Assembly: GCA_020852515.1 (NCBI GenBank) | Contig: JADZAS010000019.1 | Location: forward strand, 1 to 55,736 | Source: Phycisphaerales bacterium | GTDB taxonomy: Bacteria; Planctomycetota; Phycisphaerae; Phycisphaerales; UBA5793 | Length of the DNA: 55,736 bases | Direction: 5' to 3' | Shown here: positions 34,254 to 43,091 of the stretch, piece after piece | Position numbering within the stretch: position 1 is the first letter of the stretch | Layout: each line of letters starts with the position of its first letter | Position numbers and translations under genes: made by a program | The notes under the pieces: generated by a model | What the model was told of the DNA's origin: nothing | What the model saw: only the letters and a program-made list of their open reading frames with translations | The model's database searches: none

Positions 34254-34856
34254 ATGACCAAGGTCGCCCGGCCGGACCATCCCATTCACGACCTGCTCAC
34301 GCGCCGCTGGAGCCCATACGCCTTCGACGACCGGCCCGTCTCGAAGGAAGACGCCTTGGCGCTGTTCGAGGCGGCCCGATGGTCGGCGTCGTCTTACAAC
34401 GAACAGCCTTGGCGATTCATCGCTGCCTTGCGCACCGACGAAGCGGGGTTCGATCGGATCCTCTCGTGCCTCGTCGAAGCAAACCAGCAGTGGGCCCGGC
34501 ACGTGGGGCTGCTCGCGCTGGGATGCATCCGCACCACCTTCAGCCGCAACGGCAAGCCCAACCGCGTGGCGCTGCACGACCTCGGCCTTGCCGCGGCAAG
34601 CCTGACCTTCGAAGCCACGGCACGCGGGCTGTACGTGCATCAGATGGCCGGCGTCGATCTCGACAAGGCGCGCCAGACCTTTAACGTGCCCGAAGGATTC
34701 GAAGTGGCGACGGGCATCGCCGTCGGCTATCGAAAGCCCGACGAGCAGATCACCGGCGACTACCGCGAGCGCGACACGGCCGAGCGGCCGCGCAAGGCGC
34801 TGCGCGAATTCGTTTTCGACGGCGGCTGGGAAACGCCCGCGGCCTTTCTCGACTGA
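34254..34856 (+). CDS. Nitroreductase family protein
   Basis: 200 residues from ATG 34254, with GGAGACGG upstream. RRWSPYAFDDRPVSKEDALALFEAARWSASSYNEQPWRFI is the FMN-binding N-terminal motif of the nitroreductase family. HDLGLAAASLTFEATARGLYVHQM is the second conserved helix, and GIAVGYRKP ends the core. Probably an FMN-dependent homodimer using NAD(P)H. Its stop is 3 bp from the convergent stop of the Asp-box protein. Confidence 0.93.
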   Translation: MTKVARPDHPIHDLLTRRWSPYAFDDRPVSKEDALALFEAARWSASSYNEQPWRFIAALRTDEAGFDRILSCLVEANQQWARHVGLLALGCIRTTFSRNGKPNRVALHDLGLAAASLTFEATARGLYVHQMAGVDLDKARQTFNVPEGFEVATGIAVGYRKPDEQITGDYRERDTAERPRKALREFVFDGGWETPAAFLD

Positions 34857-34859
34857 CGC

Positions 34860-37460
34860 CTACTGGAACGTGAACTGCACAAGATTGCTCACTCGGCACG
34901 TGGCCCGCTCCACCGACTGGATGCGCACGGTGCGCCCGGACGCCGCCTGAGGCACGTTGAGATCAAGCGCGGCCTCGCCGTTGCCATCGACAATCGCATC
35001 GCCGGCGATGGTCGGCTGGCTCATATTCACGACCACGCCGTTGCAGCCGGGCACGTTGGTCGTGCCGCCTCGCATGCTGTAGATGAAGTACACGCGCCGG
35101 CCCGAAGTGCCGTTGGTCGTCATGAGCCGGTTCATCTGGCCTGCGATTCCCGGCACCGGGTCGAGCAGGGTGATTTCAAGGCTGACGTCGGCGAGAAACG
35201 CGCCGCGGCCGTGCGTGGCCGCCACGAGCGTTGACGCATCTTTCCACAGCAGTTCGTCAATGGGAACCGTGCCCGGCCCCTGGGTCGAAGCCGACCACGT
35301 CGCGCCGCCATCAGTCGAGGTGAAGATGCCGATGTCGGTGCCGGCGTAAATCCAGCCGGGCATCGTCGGGTGCGCCTCGAGCGCACTGACGGGAGCGCTG
35401 GGCAGCGGCCAGTCGCCGCCCGTGCCGCTGATCGCCGTCCACCGGCTCTGGTCCACGTTGAATTGCCAGATGTTGTCCGCCTCCCATCCCATGAACGAGA
35501 CGTAGACCACATTGGGATTGGTCGGATCGACCACGATATGCGACACCCATCGCGCCGGCGGATTCGTGTTGCCCAGCGTGTCGATGCGCGTCCAGTCGGG
35601 CACGGCGTCCTGACCGTTGCTGGTCAGGTAGATCTGGCCATTGTTGTGCCCGACGTAGATGCGATTCGAATCGCCGGGCGCGACCGTGATGGTGCTGATG
35701 TTGCGCGGATCGTTTTCGGCAAAGTGATCCTGCGGCAGGGGGGTAGCGAACGGATCGGGCTCAGGGCCGAAGCCGATCGCCTGTTTGATCACCGTCCACG
35801 ACGGCGAGCCGGACTTGACGTTGTTCGTGCGCCACAGCCGCCGGCAGCCCGTGAGCATCCGGTTCGAGTTGTTCGGATCGAGGATAAAGTGGGGGATGAA
35901 GTTGCTGTTGGCGCGGTTCGTGTCGCTGATCCCGCTGTGGATGTAGGACCAGTTCTGTCCGCCGTTGGTCGAGCGGAAGATCTGTGAGTAGTAGATCTCG
36001 CCGTAGAGGTAATTCGGGTCAACCGGGTCGGCTGCACAGAATCCGCCATCGCCGCCGAACGTCATCTGCCAGGCCTGCGGATTGCCGGCGTAGCGCAGCG
36101 TCCCGTTGTCCTGCGTGCCGCCCACGACGACGCTGCCGTTGGCGCTGACGGCAACTCCGTAGAACTGCGTCACGCCCAGGTTGTTGTTCAGATCCGTGTA
36201 GGACGAGCCATACGCGTCGGGCACGCGGCTGATGCCGCCGTCGTGGCCGATGAAGAGCGTGCGGTTCGAAGATCCGTCGTAGCCGGGGTGGTTCACGACG
36301 ACGTGGAAGTCCGGATGCATGCCGCTCCAGACCCGCGATGAGGACGTCCCGCCGTTCGTCGAGCGATAGATGTAGATACCGCCGACCACGAGCGTGTCAG
36401 AATTGAACGGATCAACCCAGATCGTGTTGTTGTATCCGGAATAGGTGCCGATGCTGCTGCCGCGCAGCGCGTAGCTCGCGCCGCCATCGGTCGAGCGGTA
36501 GATGCGGATCGTGCCGCCGTCGCTGACCGAGGCGTAGACCATGTTCGGCGTGGCCGGCGCGTAGGAGAGTTCGACGCGATCGGGCGCGGGAATGCCCGTA
36601 GCAGTCTGCCACGTCGAGCCGCCATCGGTTGAGTAGTACGGCCCCGGAGCGTGATGATCGCCACCCGCCACCAGCCGCGATGAATCGTTCGGGTCAATGC
36701 GGATGTCGAGAGCTGCGAAAGTGGCCGTCCGCGTCCACGCTCCGCCGCCGTCGGAGCTGCGGTAGATCCCGCTGGCCGTCGCCGCGAACACCGTGTCCCG
36801 GTCTCGAGGGTCGACAGCTATGCGGTTGACGAACGACCAGTCCTCGTCGGCGGTGGCGGGCAGTTGGTTCCACGTGGTTCCGCCGTCAGTGGTCTTGAAG
36901 ACGCCGGCCCCGCGAATGGCGGCGGTGTTCGACGTGCCGTCGAGCGCGTCAAAAAACCCTTCGCCGGTGCCGGCATAAAGCACGCTCGGATCGGTCGGAT
37001 CGATGGCCATGCAGCCGATGGAGAGCGACGGCATGAAGTCATCAAGGGGGAACCACGCGGCGCCGCCGTCGGTGGTCTTCCAGATCCCGCCGCTGGCGGA
37101 GCCAACCCACATCGTGTTCGGATCAACCGGATGAATGATGATGGCGCGCAGCCGGCCGCCGATGTTGCCCGGCCCAAGCCAGGTCCATGCGTCGGGAGAG
37201 ATGCCGGCGCCATCCATGGGATTCTCGAGCAGGTGATCGCGCTGGCCTTTGGCCCGCATCAGTGCGTTGGCCGGCACGGTGCCGTCTTCGCTGAGCCGCT
37301 GCTGGTAGCGGAAGCGAGCGGCCGCGAGCGGCTCGTCGTGTTTGAGGCCTCCTTCCCGTTCGGCGGACCCGACCGACCCCTCCCAGCTGGCGCAGCCGGT
37401 CCACACAGCCAGGACCGAAACGAGAATGGCACTCAGACCGACGCGGCGACGATGGAGCAT
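34860..37460 (-). CDS. Asp-box (BNR/sortilin-like) propeller lipoprotein
   Basis: 866 residues from ATG 37460, with a strong AGGAGGAGG. The N-terminus (LSAILVSVLAVWTGCAS) has a lipobox-like WTGC, so it is probably a lipoprotein. Many SxDGGxxW-type Asp boxes follow (TTDGGAAW, TTDGGTTW, STDGGSTW, STNGGQNW, STDGGATW), spaced as in two stacked seven-bladed propellers of the VPS10/GH74/sialidase kind. No catalytic residues can be assigned. The last ~95 residues form the C-terminal module (VYFIYSMRGG ... TCRVSNLVQFTF) seen in neighbouring exported proteins. Divergently transcribed from the TIGR03790 gene. Confidence 0.88.
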   Translation of the reverse strand: MLHRRRVGLSAILVSVLAVWTGCASWEGSVGSAEREGGLKHDEPLAAARFRYQQRLSEDGTVPANALMRAKGQRDHLLENPMDGAGISPDAWTWLGPGNIGGRLRAIIIHPVDPNTMWVGSASGGIWKTTDGGAAWFPLDDFMPSLSIGCMAIDPTDPSVLYAGTGEGFFDALDGTSNTAAIRGAGVFKTTDGGTTWNQLPATADEDWSFVNRIAVDPRDRDTVFAATASGIYRSSDGGGAWTRTATFAALDIRIDPNDSSRLVAGGDHHAPGPYYSTDGGSTWQTATGIPAPDRVELSYAPATPNMVYASVSDGGTIRIYRSTDGGASYALRGSSIGTYSGYNNTIWVDPFNSDTLVVGGIYIYRSTNGGTSSSRVWSGMHPDFHVVVNHPGYDGSSNRTLFIGHDGGISRVPDAYGSSYTDLNNNLGVTQFYGVAVSANGSVVVGGTQDNGTLRYAGNPQAWQMTFGGDGGFCAADPVDPNYLYGEIYYSQIFRSTNGGQNWSYIHSGISDTNRANSNFIPHFILDPNNSNRMLTGCRRLWRTNNVKSGSPSWTVIKQAIGFGPEPDPFATPLPQDHFAENDPRNISTITVAPGDSNRIYVGHNNGQIYLTSNGQDAVPDWTRIDTLGNTNPPARWVSHIVVDPTNPNVVYVSFMGWEADNIWQFNVDQSRWTAISGTGGDWPLPSAPVSALEAHPTMPGWIYAGTDIGIFTSTDGGATWSASTQGPGTVPIDELLWKDASTLVAATHGRGAFLADVSLEITLLDPVPGIAGQMNRLMTTNGTSGRRVYFIYSMRGGTTNVPGCNGVVVNMSQPTIAGDAIVDGNGEAALDLNVPQAASGRTVRIQSVERATCRVSNLVQFTFQ

Positions 37461-37757
37461 GGGAAAATCCTCCTCCTGGGCGACCGCATTGCCGCGGCCG
37501 GACGCAGGAAGGCTCATCATAACGGATTTTGAATCCTGACGAGGACCATTGTGTGAAAAACCATCCGAGGCGGAACTCGGACGACTGGCGCGTTGGCCGC
37601 CGCGGGGTGGGGTTCAGCGCGGGCACAAGTGCACAATCGTGTCGAAAAACAGGCATTTGCTGATGCAGCACAGGGCAAATGCGTGTATCTTGTTCTTGCC
37701 GCCGCCGAAGCTGGGGCGCACGGGCGACGGCCAAACGATCTGCAGGGGAGGGGAGTC
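37461..37757. promoter_or_regulatory. Divergent promoter region
   Basis: About 300 bp separating two exported-protein genes that read outward, so it must contain promoters or leaders for both. It has AT-richer patches (around 37545 and 37640) but no -35/-10 pair I can name with confidence. The plus-strand gene has GGGGAGGGGAG just ahead of its ATG. Confidence 0.4.
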
Positions 37758-40073
37758 ATGGGCTGGTTCAGTCGCACGCGGGTCCGATATGTCGTAAGCG
37801 TGATGGCAGTGGGGGCCGGGCTCGCCATGGCAGGGCTTTCGCCTTGCCTGGCGTCGGGCGGCGCGGAAAATGTCCTGCTCATCATCAATCCCATGGACAA
37901 AGACTCGCTGCTGGTGGGCAATTACTACCGCCTCCGCCGCGACATCCCCGCGAGCAACGTCCTCTACCTGACGGCGGCGACGGCCGACTACCAGCAGTTC
38001 GCCGATGAGAACGTGCGCGCGTTGCTCGGCTCGCTGGCCAATCGCCAACTCGAAGACCACATCGACTACATCGTCGTCGCGCCCGGGAGCAACTTCTTCG
38101 TCACTGCGCCGGGACTGGTGAGCGATTCGTGCTCGCCGGTGACGCGCTTTGCGACGAGTTCGGCGTTCACCATGGCCCACATCACCGATTCGGTCCGGGC
38201 AGGGGGCAACTTCTCCACGCGCACCAATCGCTACTTCAGCGCCACCAACATCCCGCTCGGGTTCGACAGCAACATCGCCTGGTTCAGCGGCGAGCCCAGC
38301 GACCGCTCAGACGCGGAACGCTACTTCATCGGCGCGATGCTCGGTTACACCGGCACGCGCGGCAACACGGTGAGCGAAGTGCTCGACATGATCGATCGCA
38401 GCGTCGCCGCCGACGGCACGCATCCGCTGGGCACGTTTTATTTCATGAAGACCAACGACGTCGCGCGCAGCGGGCCGCGCGATGGGCTGTATCCGATCAT
38501 TGTCAGCGAGATCCTCGCGCGCGGCGGCCAGGCGGAGAACCGATGCTGCGATCCGCTGCCCACGGGCGAGCAGGATGTACTGGGCCTGCTGACCGGCGCC
38601 GCCACACTCGACATCGAAGGCGCCAACATGACGATCCTGCCCGGCGCTTACTGCGATCACCTGACGAGTTACGCCGGCACGTTCGACAACGGCTCGCAGA
38701 CCAAGATGTCGCGCTGGATCGCCAACGGCGCCAGCGGCACGACCGGCACCGTCGAAGAGCCGTGCAATTATCCGGGCAAATTCCCCCAGGCGCGGATGCA
38801 ACTGTACTACTACCAGGGGCTCACGCTGGGCGAGTCCGTGCTGCGCAGCGTGGCGTACATCCCGTACCAGTTGCTCCTGCTGGGCGACCCGATCACGCAG
38901 CCGTTCACCTACATTCCGCAGGTCGATGTCGTCGATGCGCCCGTCGATCCGGTCTCCGGCGTGATCACACTCACGCCCAGCGCCACGACAAATCATCCGA
39001 CGGCTCGCATTGATCATTTCGACCTGCTGCTCGACGGCGTGCTCGTTCAATCCGTCGGGCGCAATCGGACGTTCTCACTGGACACGCGCCGGTACGCGGA
39101 CGGCTACCACGATCTGCGCGTGCTCGCCTACGACGACTCAGACGTGCGCGCGACGGGCCGGTGGGTGGGCAGCATCATGATCAACAACAACATCCGCAAT
39201 GCATCGATCAGTTGCAACCGCTCCGCGGGCAACTACGACAGCCGGTTCAACTTCACCGTCGAAGGGTTTGGCACGCCGATTGCCGAGTTCCGCGTCATTC
39301 TCAACGGCCGCGTGCTCGGCGCCACGACTCAGCCTCTCGAACCGATTCTCATCTACGGCGCCACGCTCGGCGCCGGCGACGTGTACGTGCAGGGCGAGGT
39401 GCTCTACACCGACGGCCGCAAGGTGCGCACCGAGCCGCTGCACGAATTTGTCTGGGACGATCCGGGCGCGCCCACGGTCATCGCACCCGTCGCGCACAGC
39501 TACACGAAATATGTTCTTGCCGGCGAGCCGTTCCTGCTCGAACTGCCCGGCACGTTCAATCAGTTCTCGCCGAGTCTGGGGTTCGAAGTCCTCACGCCGC
39601 CGAGCCAGTCCACGATCATCTCGACCACGCCCGGGCCGTACCGCGTCTGCGAGGCGAGCCCGAACGCGACGGGTACGGATTCGCTCACGTTCCGCTGGAC
39701 GCATCCGAATGGCGACTCGAACACGGCAACCGTCACGCTGATCTACGAGGAGTGCAACCTCGGCCAGCCGCAACTCGCCGTCAGCCGCCTCGTCGGCGGC
39801 CAGAGCGGCCGGTTTACGGTCACCTGCGCCTGGCCCAACGAGCAGACCCATCTGGGCTATAGCCTGCAGGGCCTGGGAAGCACGTATGTGCCTCAACTCA
39901 ACGTGACCATTGGCCTGCGAAACCCGACCCAGGCGGGCAGCCCGAAGACGACTGATGCCAACGGCAGCGTGACGTGGAACCTCCCGATCCCGAACATCAA
40001 CCCAAGGACGGTCTGGTTCCAGGCAGCCCAGCGGGCCGCGGTGAGCAACGTCGTGGAAACGCAGATCGAGTAG
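37758..40073 (+). CDS. TIGR03790-family exported protein
   Basis: 771 residues from ATG 37758, with a GGGGAG Shine-Dalgarno. A signal peptide (~1-32) precedes VLLIINPMDKDSLLVGNYYRLRRDIPASNVLYL, the hallmark of TIGR03790, a planctomycete-enriched family of unknown function. The core ends near residue 400 (LLGDPITQPFTY). Ig-like segments with DHFDLLLDGVLVQSV and YADGYHDLRVLAYD follow. A final ~100-residue module resembles the SNVV module of other proteins (VWFQAAQRAAVSNVVETQIE), but without its Cys pair at the end. Probably surface-exposed or secreted. Confidence 0.85.
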   Translation: MGWFSRTRVRYVVSVMAVGAGLAMAGLSPCLASGGAENVLLIINPMDKDSLLVGNYYRLRRDIPASNVLYLTAATADYQQFADENVRALLGSLANRQLEDHIDYIVVAPGSNFFVTAPGLVSDSCSPVTRFATSSAFTMAHITDSVRAGGNFSTRTNRYFSATNIPLGFDSNIAWFSGEPSDRSDAERYFIGAMLGYTGTRGNTVSEVLDMIDRSVAADGTHPLGTFYFMKTNDVARSGPRDGLYPIIVSEILARGGQAENRCCDPLPTGEQDVLGLLTGAATLDIEGANMTILPGAYCDHLTSYAGTFDNGSQTKMSRWIANGASGTTGTVEEPCNYPGKFPQARMQLYYYQGLTLGESVLRSVAYIPYQLLLLGDPITQPFTYIPQVDVVDAPVDPVSGVITLTPSATTNHPTARIDHFDLLLDGVLVQSVGRNRTFSLDTRRYADGYHDLRVLAYDDSDVRATGRWVGSIMINNNIRNASISCNRSAGNYDSRFNFTVEGFGTPIAEFRVILNGRVLGATTQPLEPILIYGATLGAGDVYVQGEVLYTDGRKVRTEPLHEFVWDDPGAPTVIAPVAHSYTKYVLAGEPFLLELPGTFNQFSPSLGFEVLTPPSQSTIISTTPGPYRVCEASPNATGTDSLTFRWTHPNGDSNTATVTLIYEECNLGQPQLAVSRLVGGQSGRFTVTCAWPNEQTHLGYSLQGLGSTYVPQLNVTIGLRNPTQAGSPKTTDANGSVTWNLPIPNINPRTVWFQAAQRAAVSNVVETQIE

Positions 40074-40125
40074 AATCAGGCGGGCCGATCAGCGGGAAGC
40101 CAAGGGGTGGGTCAGCGTAAGCACT

Positions 40126-40143
40126 GTAACATCAGCATGTTAC
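40126..40143. repeat. Perfect palindrome, operator- or terminator-like
   Basis: GTAACAT-CAGC-ATGTTAC, 7-bp arms with a 4-nt spacer, 53 bp after the TIGR03790 stop and ~50 bp before a TATAAT. No T-tract. It could be a transcription-factor site for the next promoter. Confidence 0.5.
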
Positions 40144-40195
40144 TGGTGCATTGCGGCCGCCACCCCCGCCGTTTCCGCCCCCATCCATATCGTCC

Positions 40196-40201
40196 TATAA
40201 T
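40196..40201 (+). promoter_or_regulatory. Candidate -10 box for the 40344 gene
   Basis: A perfect TATAAT in an AT-rich island of an otherwise GC-rich gap. No good -35 hexamer at 16-18 bp. It would give a ~135-nt leader that contains two hairpins (40234-40283). Confidence 0.45.
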
Positions 40202-40233
40202 GCATGTTATGTTAAACACAGGCGGCTCTGGGA

Positions 40234-40283
40234 CCGACGCATAGCGTCGGCTGGCTTTGCCTTTCGGGCCGGACTGCAAAGCC
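40234..40283. repeat. Two consecutive hairpins in an intergenic leader
   Basis: Hairpin 1: CCGACGC-ATA-GCGTCGG (40234-40250), perfect. Hairpin 2: GGCTTTGC ... GCAAAGCC (40253-40283), 8-bp arms around a 15-nt loop. The loop and 3' part (CTGCAAA) superficially resemble a tRNA-Cys anticodon arm, but no tRNA can be folded. Could be a structured leader or a dispersed palindromic repeat. Confidence 0.6.
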
Positions 40284-40343
40284 GGTAGGCTCGACCCTGC
40301 CGTATACTCGCCGCACGTCCGGTCTGCCCGTTGAGGTTCGTCG

Positions 40344-41408
40344 ATGAAATTCACCTCCAGGGTCGCGTGCGTCGTGCTGCTCGCCTCGTTCGTGTCGCCG
40401 CTGCACGCGCAGCCCAGCGGCCCTTCGGCGCCGTCCAGCGATCCGGCGCGGTTCGATCTGCGCGAAAGCTCGTTCATCGACCTGCACTTTTACATCCGGG
40501 CCCAGGGTGACGAGCCGGCGTACTCGCGCGGCGAGGCGTTCGCAGATGCCCACGCCCTGGCCGCGCTGAACGCCGCAGTCGACGCGGCCGAGCGACTCCA
40601 ATCAGATCTCGGCGGCGAGCGCGGCTGGGGCCTCATCGAGCCGCTTTTGGCTCAATGCACATCAGCTGCGGATGCCGTGGCGGCGTGCGGCAATCTGCCC
40701 GAGTCTTTCAAGCCCGCATCCGGCGGCGAGGTGCGCTTGCGCGATGGCGCCGTGGCGCTCGCCACTGCCTACAGCGCGATCGAACCCGCATTCCTGGAAA
40801 CCGTCTGGCCGCGCCATCGCGAGCAGATCGAGCGCGCACGGCTGGGCCTCACCCGCGATCTTCTCAAGAAGCAGGACCAGTGCTTTGAGTTCATCACCAC
40901 CTCTCTGGCGATGAATGTGAGTGATCTGACCGTTCCGGTCTACCTCGTGGCCGAGTCGCCCGCCCCCGGGGGATTCACCCACCGCCAGCGCGGCGGAGGC
41001 GGTGTGTGTTTCATCGGCGTCGAGCATGCGAGCGGCTCGCTGCTCGATGAAGTCGTGCTGCACGAGTCGATTCACGTGCTTGATCTCGCCACGCAATCGC
41101 AGGACACGGTTCTGCAGGTGCTGCGCCGCAAACTCGTCGAAAACGGCGTGCCGCGCACGGATGCAGCATGGCGCGACCTGCCGCACACGCTGATGTTCGT
41201 GCAGGCGGGCGAAACGGTGCGGCGTCTGCTCGACGAGAGTCACCGAGACTATGGCGAGGTCGCGGGCTACTACGACAAGGCTCCCGAAGCGGCCGCGTGT
41301 GTTCGGCCGGCCTGGCGCCACCATCTGGAGGGCGCCGCAGCGGCGCCTGAAGCGACCGACGAGATGGTCCGGGCGCTGCTGGCGCGGCGGGAGCAGCCCG
41401 AGCCCTGA
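40344..41408 (+). CDS. Putative secreted zinc metallopeptidase (HESIH)
   Basis: 354 residues. The signal peptide (~1-22) ends PLHAQ. A long helical region follows. HESIH at residues 240-244, in LDEVVLHESIHVLDLA, fits the gluzincin HExxH pattern, with hydrophobic residues in the right places. A later Glu in SHRDYGEVAGYYDKA could be the third ligand (inference). Preceding text has YLVAESPAPGGFTHRQRGGGG. I do not recognise the family. Activity is unproven, and the HExxH could be fortuitous. Confidence 0.65.
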   Translation: MKFTSRVACVVLLASFVSPLHAQPSGPSAPSSDPARFDLRESSFIDLHFYIRAQGDEPAYSRGEAFADAHALAALNAAVDAAERLQSDLGGERGWGLIEPLLAQCTSAADAVAACGNLPESFKPASGGEVRLRDGAVALATAYSAIEPAFLETVWPRHREQIERARLGLTRDLLKKQDQCFEFITTSLAMNVSDLTVPVYLVAESPAPGGFTHRQRGGGGVCFIGVEHASGSLLDEVVLHESIHVLDLATQSQDTVLQVLRRKLVENGVPRTDAAWRDLPHTLMFVQAGETVRRLLDESHRDYGEVAGYYDKAPEAAACVRPAWRHHLEGAAAAPEATDEMVRALLARREQPEP

Positions 41409-41412
41409 TTCA

Positions 41413-41430
41413 GCCCGCCCAGTGGCGGGC
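41413..41430. repeat. Short GC hairpin after the 41408 stop
   Basis: GCCCGCC-CAGT-GGCGGGC, a perfect 7-bp stem 4 bp past the stop. There is no T-run, so it could be a weak terminator or a REP-like palindrome. Confidence 0.55.
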
Positions 41431-41459
41431 CTACGATCGCCCCTGCTGTTCAGACTGCG

Positions 41460-42005
41460 ATGCCCCAGCCAATCCGCCAGGTAACCGTCTACTGCGCCTC
41501 GAGCCAGGACCTCGATCGCGTCTATTTCGACGCGGCCGAACGGCTCGGCCGGGCCATTGCGCACGCGGGCCTGATGCTCGTGTACGGCGGCGGAAGTTTC
41601 GGCCTGATGGGATGCGTCGCCGACAGCGTGCACCGCCATGGCGGGCGCGTACACGGCATCATCACCGAAAAACTGGCAGCGCTCGAATACGCCCGCGAGA
41701 CCTGCGATGAACTCGAGATCGTGCCCACCATGCGCATTCGCAAGCAGCGGATGGAGGAACTCGCCGACGCGTTCATCGCGCTGCCCGGCGGCGTGGGCAC
41801 CTACGAGGAACTCTTCGAGATGCTCGTTGCTCGCAAACTGCGCGATCACGACAAGCCGCTTATCGTCGTCAACGTCAACGGGTACTTCGATCCTCTGATT
41901 GCGATGCTCCAGCGCGGCGTGGATGAAGGCTTTATGACAGCCGATGTCGTTGCCCTGCTCGACGTCGTCAGCGAGCCCGAGCAGGCCGTGGAGCGCCTCG
42001 GCTGA
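41460..42005 (+). CDS. LOG family protein (nucleoside-monophosphate phosphoribohydrolase)
   Basis: 181 residues. The N-terminal VTVYCASSQDLD and VYGGGSFGLMG form the nucleotide-binding part. MRIRKQRM followed by ALPGGVGTYEELFE is the signature PGGxGTxxE of the LONELY GUY family, which releases free adenine-type bases from cytokinin riboside monophosphates or AMP. In bacteria it is often annotated as lysine-decarboxylase-like by mistake. Cytosolic. Confidence 0.93.
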   Translation: MPQPIRQVTVYCASSQDLDRVYFDAAERLGRAIAHAGLMLVYGGGSFGLMGCVADSVHRHGGRVHGIITEKLAALEYARETCDELEIVPTMRIRKQRMEELADAFIALPGGVGTYEELFEMLVARKLRDHDKPLIVVNVNGYFDPLIAMLQRGVDEGFMTADVVALLDVVSEPEQAVERLG

Positions 42006-42060
42006 TGCACTTTTCTGCCCGGTTCCGGCGAATTGGCCCGCCGGCGGCCCTCGCTTCCTG

Positions 42061-42066
42061 TATACT
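42061..42066 (+). promoter_or_regulatory. Candidate -10 box for the 42188 gene
   Basis: TATACT preceded by TG-poor GC-rich sequence; no convincing -35. It is placed ~120 bp before the start codon. Confidence 0.35.
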
Positions 42067-42187
42067 GGCTCTGTAGTCCCCGAGCCGAGCGCCTGTCAAT
42101 CAAGCGCCTGCCTGGCCGTGCTGAAGGGCAGCACGAGCAGGCGCAGCACGCGCGACTTGGGGAGACACAGAAGGAGTTGTGGAAGAT

Positions 42188-43003
42188 ATGTTCAACCGCA
42201 TCACACGAGGACTGGTCGCGGCCGCGTTCACGTTCGCGGCCGGCTCGGTCGCCTCGGGCCAGGTAATCCTCATGAACGACGCAACGGCCGACACCGTGCA
42301 GGTGCTCGACCGCACGACCGGCGACCCGCTCGGCACGTTTGACGTGAGCTTTTCTTCGCTGGGAATCGCCGTCATCGACGGCCCCGGGGGCACGCTGCTG
42401 ATGAGCGACCAGTCCGGAGACACCATCTGGCATATGAACGCCAACGGCTCGCTTATCGGCCAGTACATCAGCGCCCCCATCGACAACCTGCGCGGCATCA
42501 ACCTGCTGCCCAACGGCTACGTCGTCGGCGCTGCCGCCTCAGGCATCTTCGCCTGGGACCGCAACGGCGACGTGCTTTCGCAGAACATCCCCGGCGATTT
42601 CTTCGACGTCTTCTACGTGCAGAACCGGCTCGTCGCCAGCGACCTCGGCGATGACACGGTGGACGTCTACAACCTGAGCGGCCAACTCATCGGCGGCCTG
42701 CCCAACGGCACGATCGACTTCCCCGAGCAGGCCACGCTGATCAACACGACCAATGGCCCCCGCGTGGCCGTTGCCGGGTTCACCGCGCAGAGCGTGACCA
42801 TCATCACCCCCAGCGGCACCGTGGAATCGACGTTCCCCATCACCGGATCGGGACGCGGCATCATCCAGGCCGGCAACGGCAACCTGCTCGTTTCGAGCAA
42901 TTCGGGCCTGTATGAATACGGTCTGGACGGCACGCTGATCCGCACGATCATGACGGGCAGCGGCTTCCGCTACCTGCACCTGTCGCGCAATTACGCTCCG
43001 TAA
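42188..43003 (+). CDS. Secreted beta-propeller, paralogue of the HAF protein C-terminus
   Basis: 271 residues from ATG 42188: AAGGAG is 11 nt upstream, whereas the in-frame GTG at 42179 is too close to it. A signal peptide (~1-24, ending ASGQ). The mature protein consists of short propeller blades: VLDRTTGDPLGTFDV, GGTLLMSDQSGDTIWHMN, GIFAWDRNGDVL, TIDFPEQATLINTTNG, GNLLVSSNSGLYEYGLDG. Landmarks and order match residues ~365-605 of the protein at 30577-32394. Function unknown. A strong terminator follows. Confidence 0.85.
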   Translation: MFNRITRGLVAAAFTFAAGSVASGQVILMNDATADTVQVLDRTTGDPLGTFDVSFSSLGIAVIDGPGGTLLMSDQSGDTIWHMNANGSLIGQYISAPIDNLRGINLLPNGYVVGAAASGIFAWDRNGDVLSQNIPGDFFDVFYVQNRLVASDLGDDTVDVYNLSGQLIGGLPNGTIDFPEQATLINTTNGPRVAVAGFTAQSVTIITPSGTVESTFPITGSGRGIIQAGNGNLLVSSNSGLYEYGLDGTLIRTIMTGSGFRYLHLSRNYAP

Positions 43004-43031
43004 TCCTCGCGCCGCGACTATCGATCATCCG

Positions 43032-43059
43032 GGGGGCCGGCCCAGCGCCGGCCCCCTTT
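43032..43059 (+). terminator. Rho-independent terminator
   Basis: Stem GGGGGCCGGC / GCCGGCCCCC (10 bp, perfect), loop CCAGC, then TTT. It lies 28 bp after the stop of the propeller gene. Confidence 0.85.
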
Positions 43060-43091
43060 CATTGATGCTCCGCCGGTCGCTAACATTGCAC

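Noticed and set aside
40265-40305. tRNA-Cys-like anticodon and T-arm text (CTGCAAA loop)
   Set aside because: The anticodon stem has a mismatched closing pair and no acceptor or D-arm can be folded around it.
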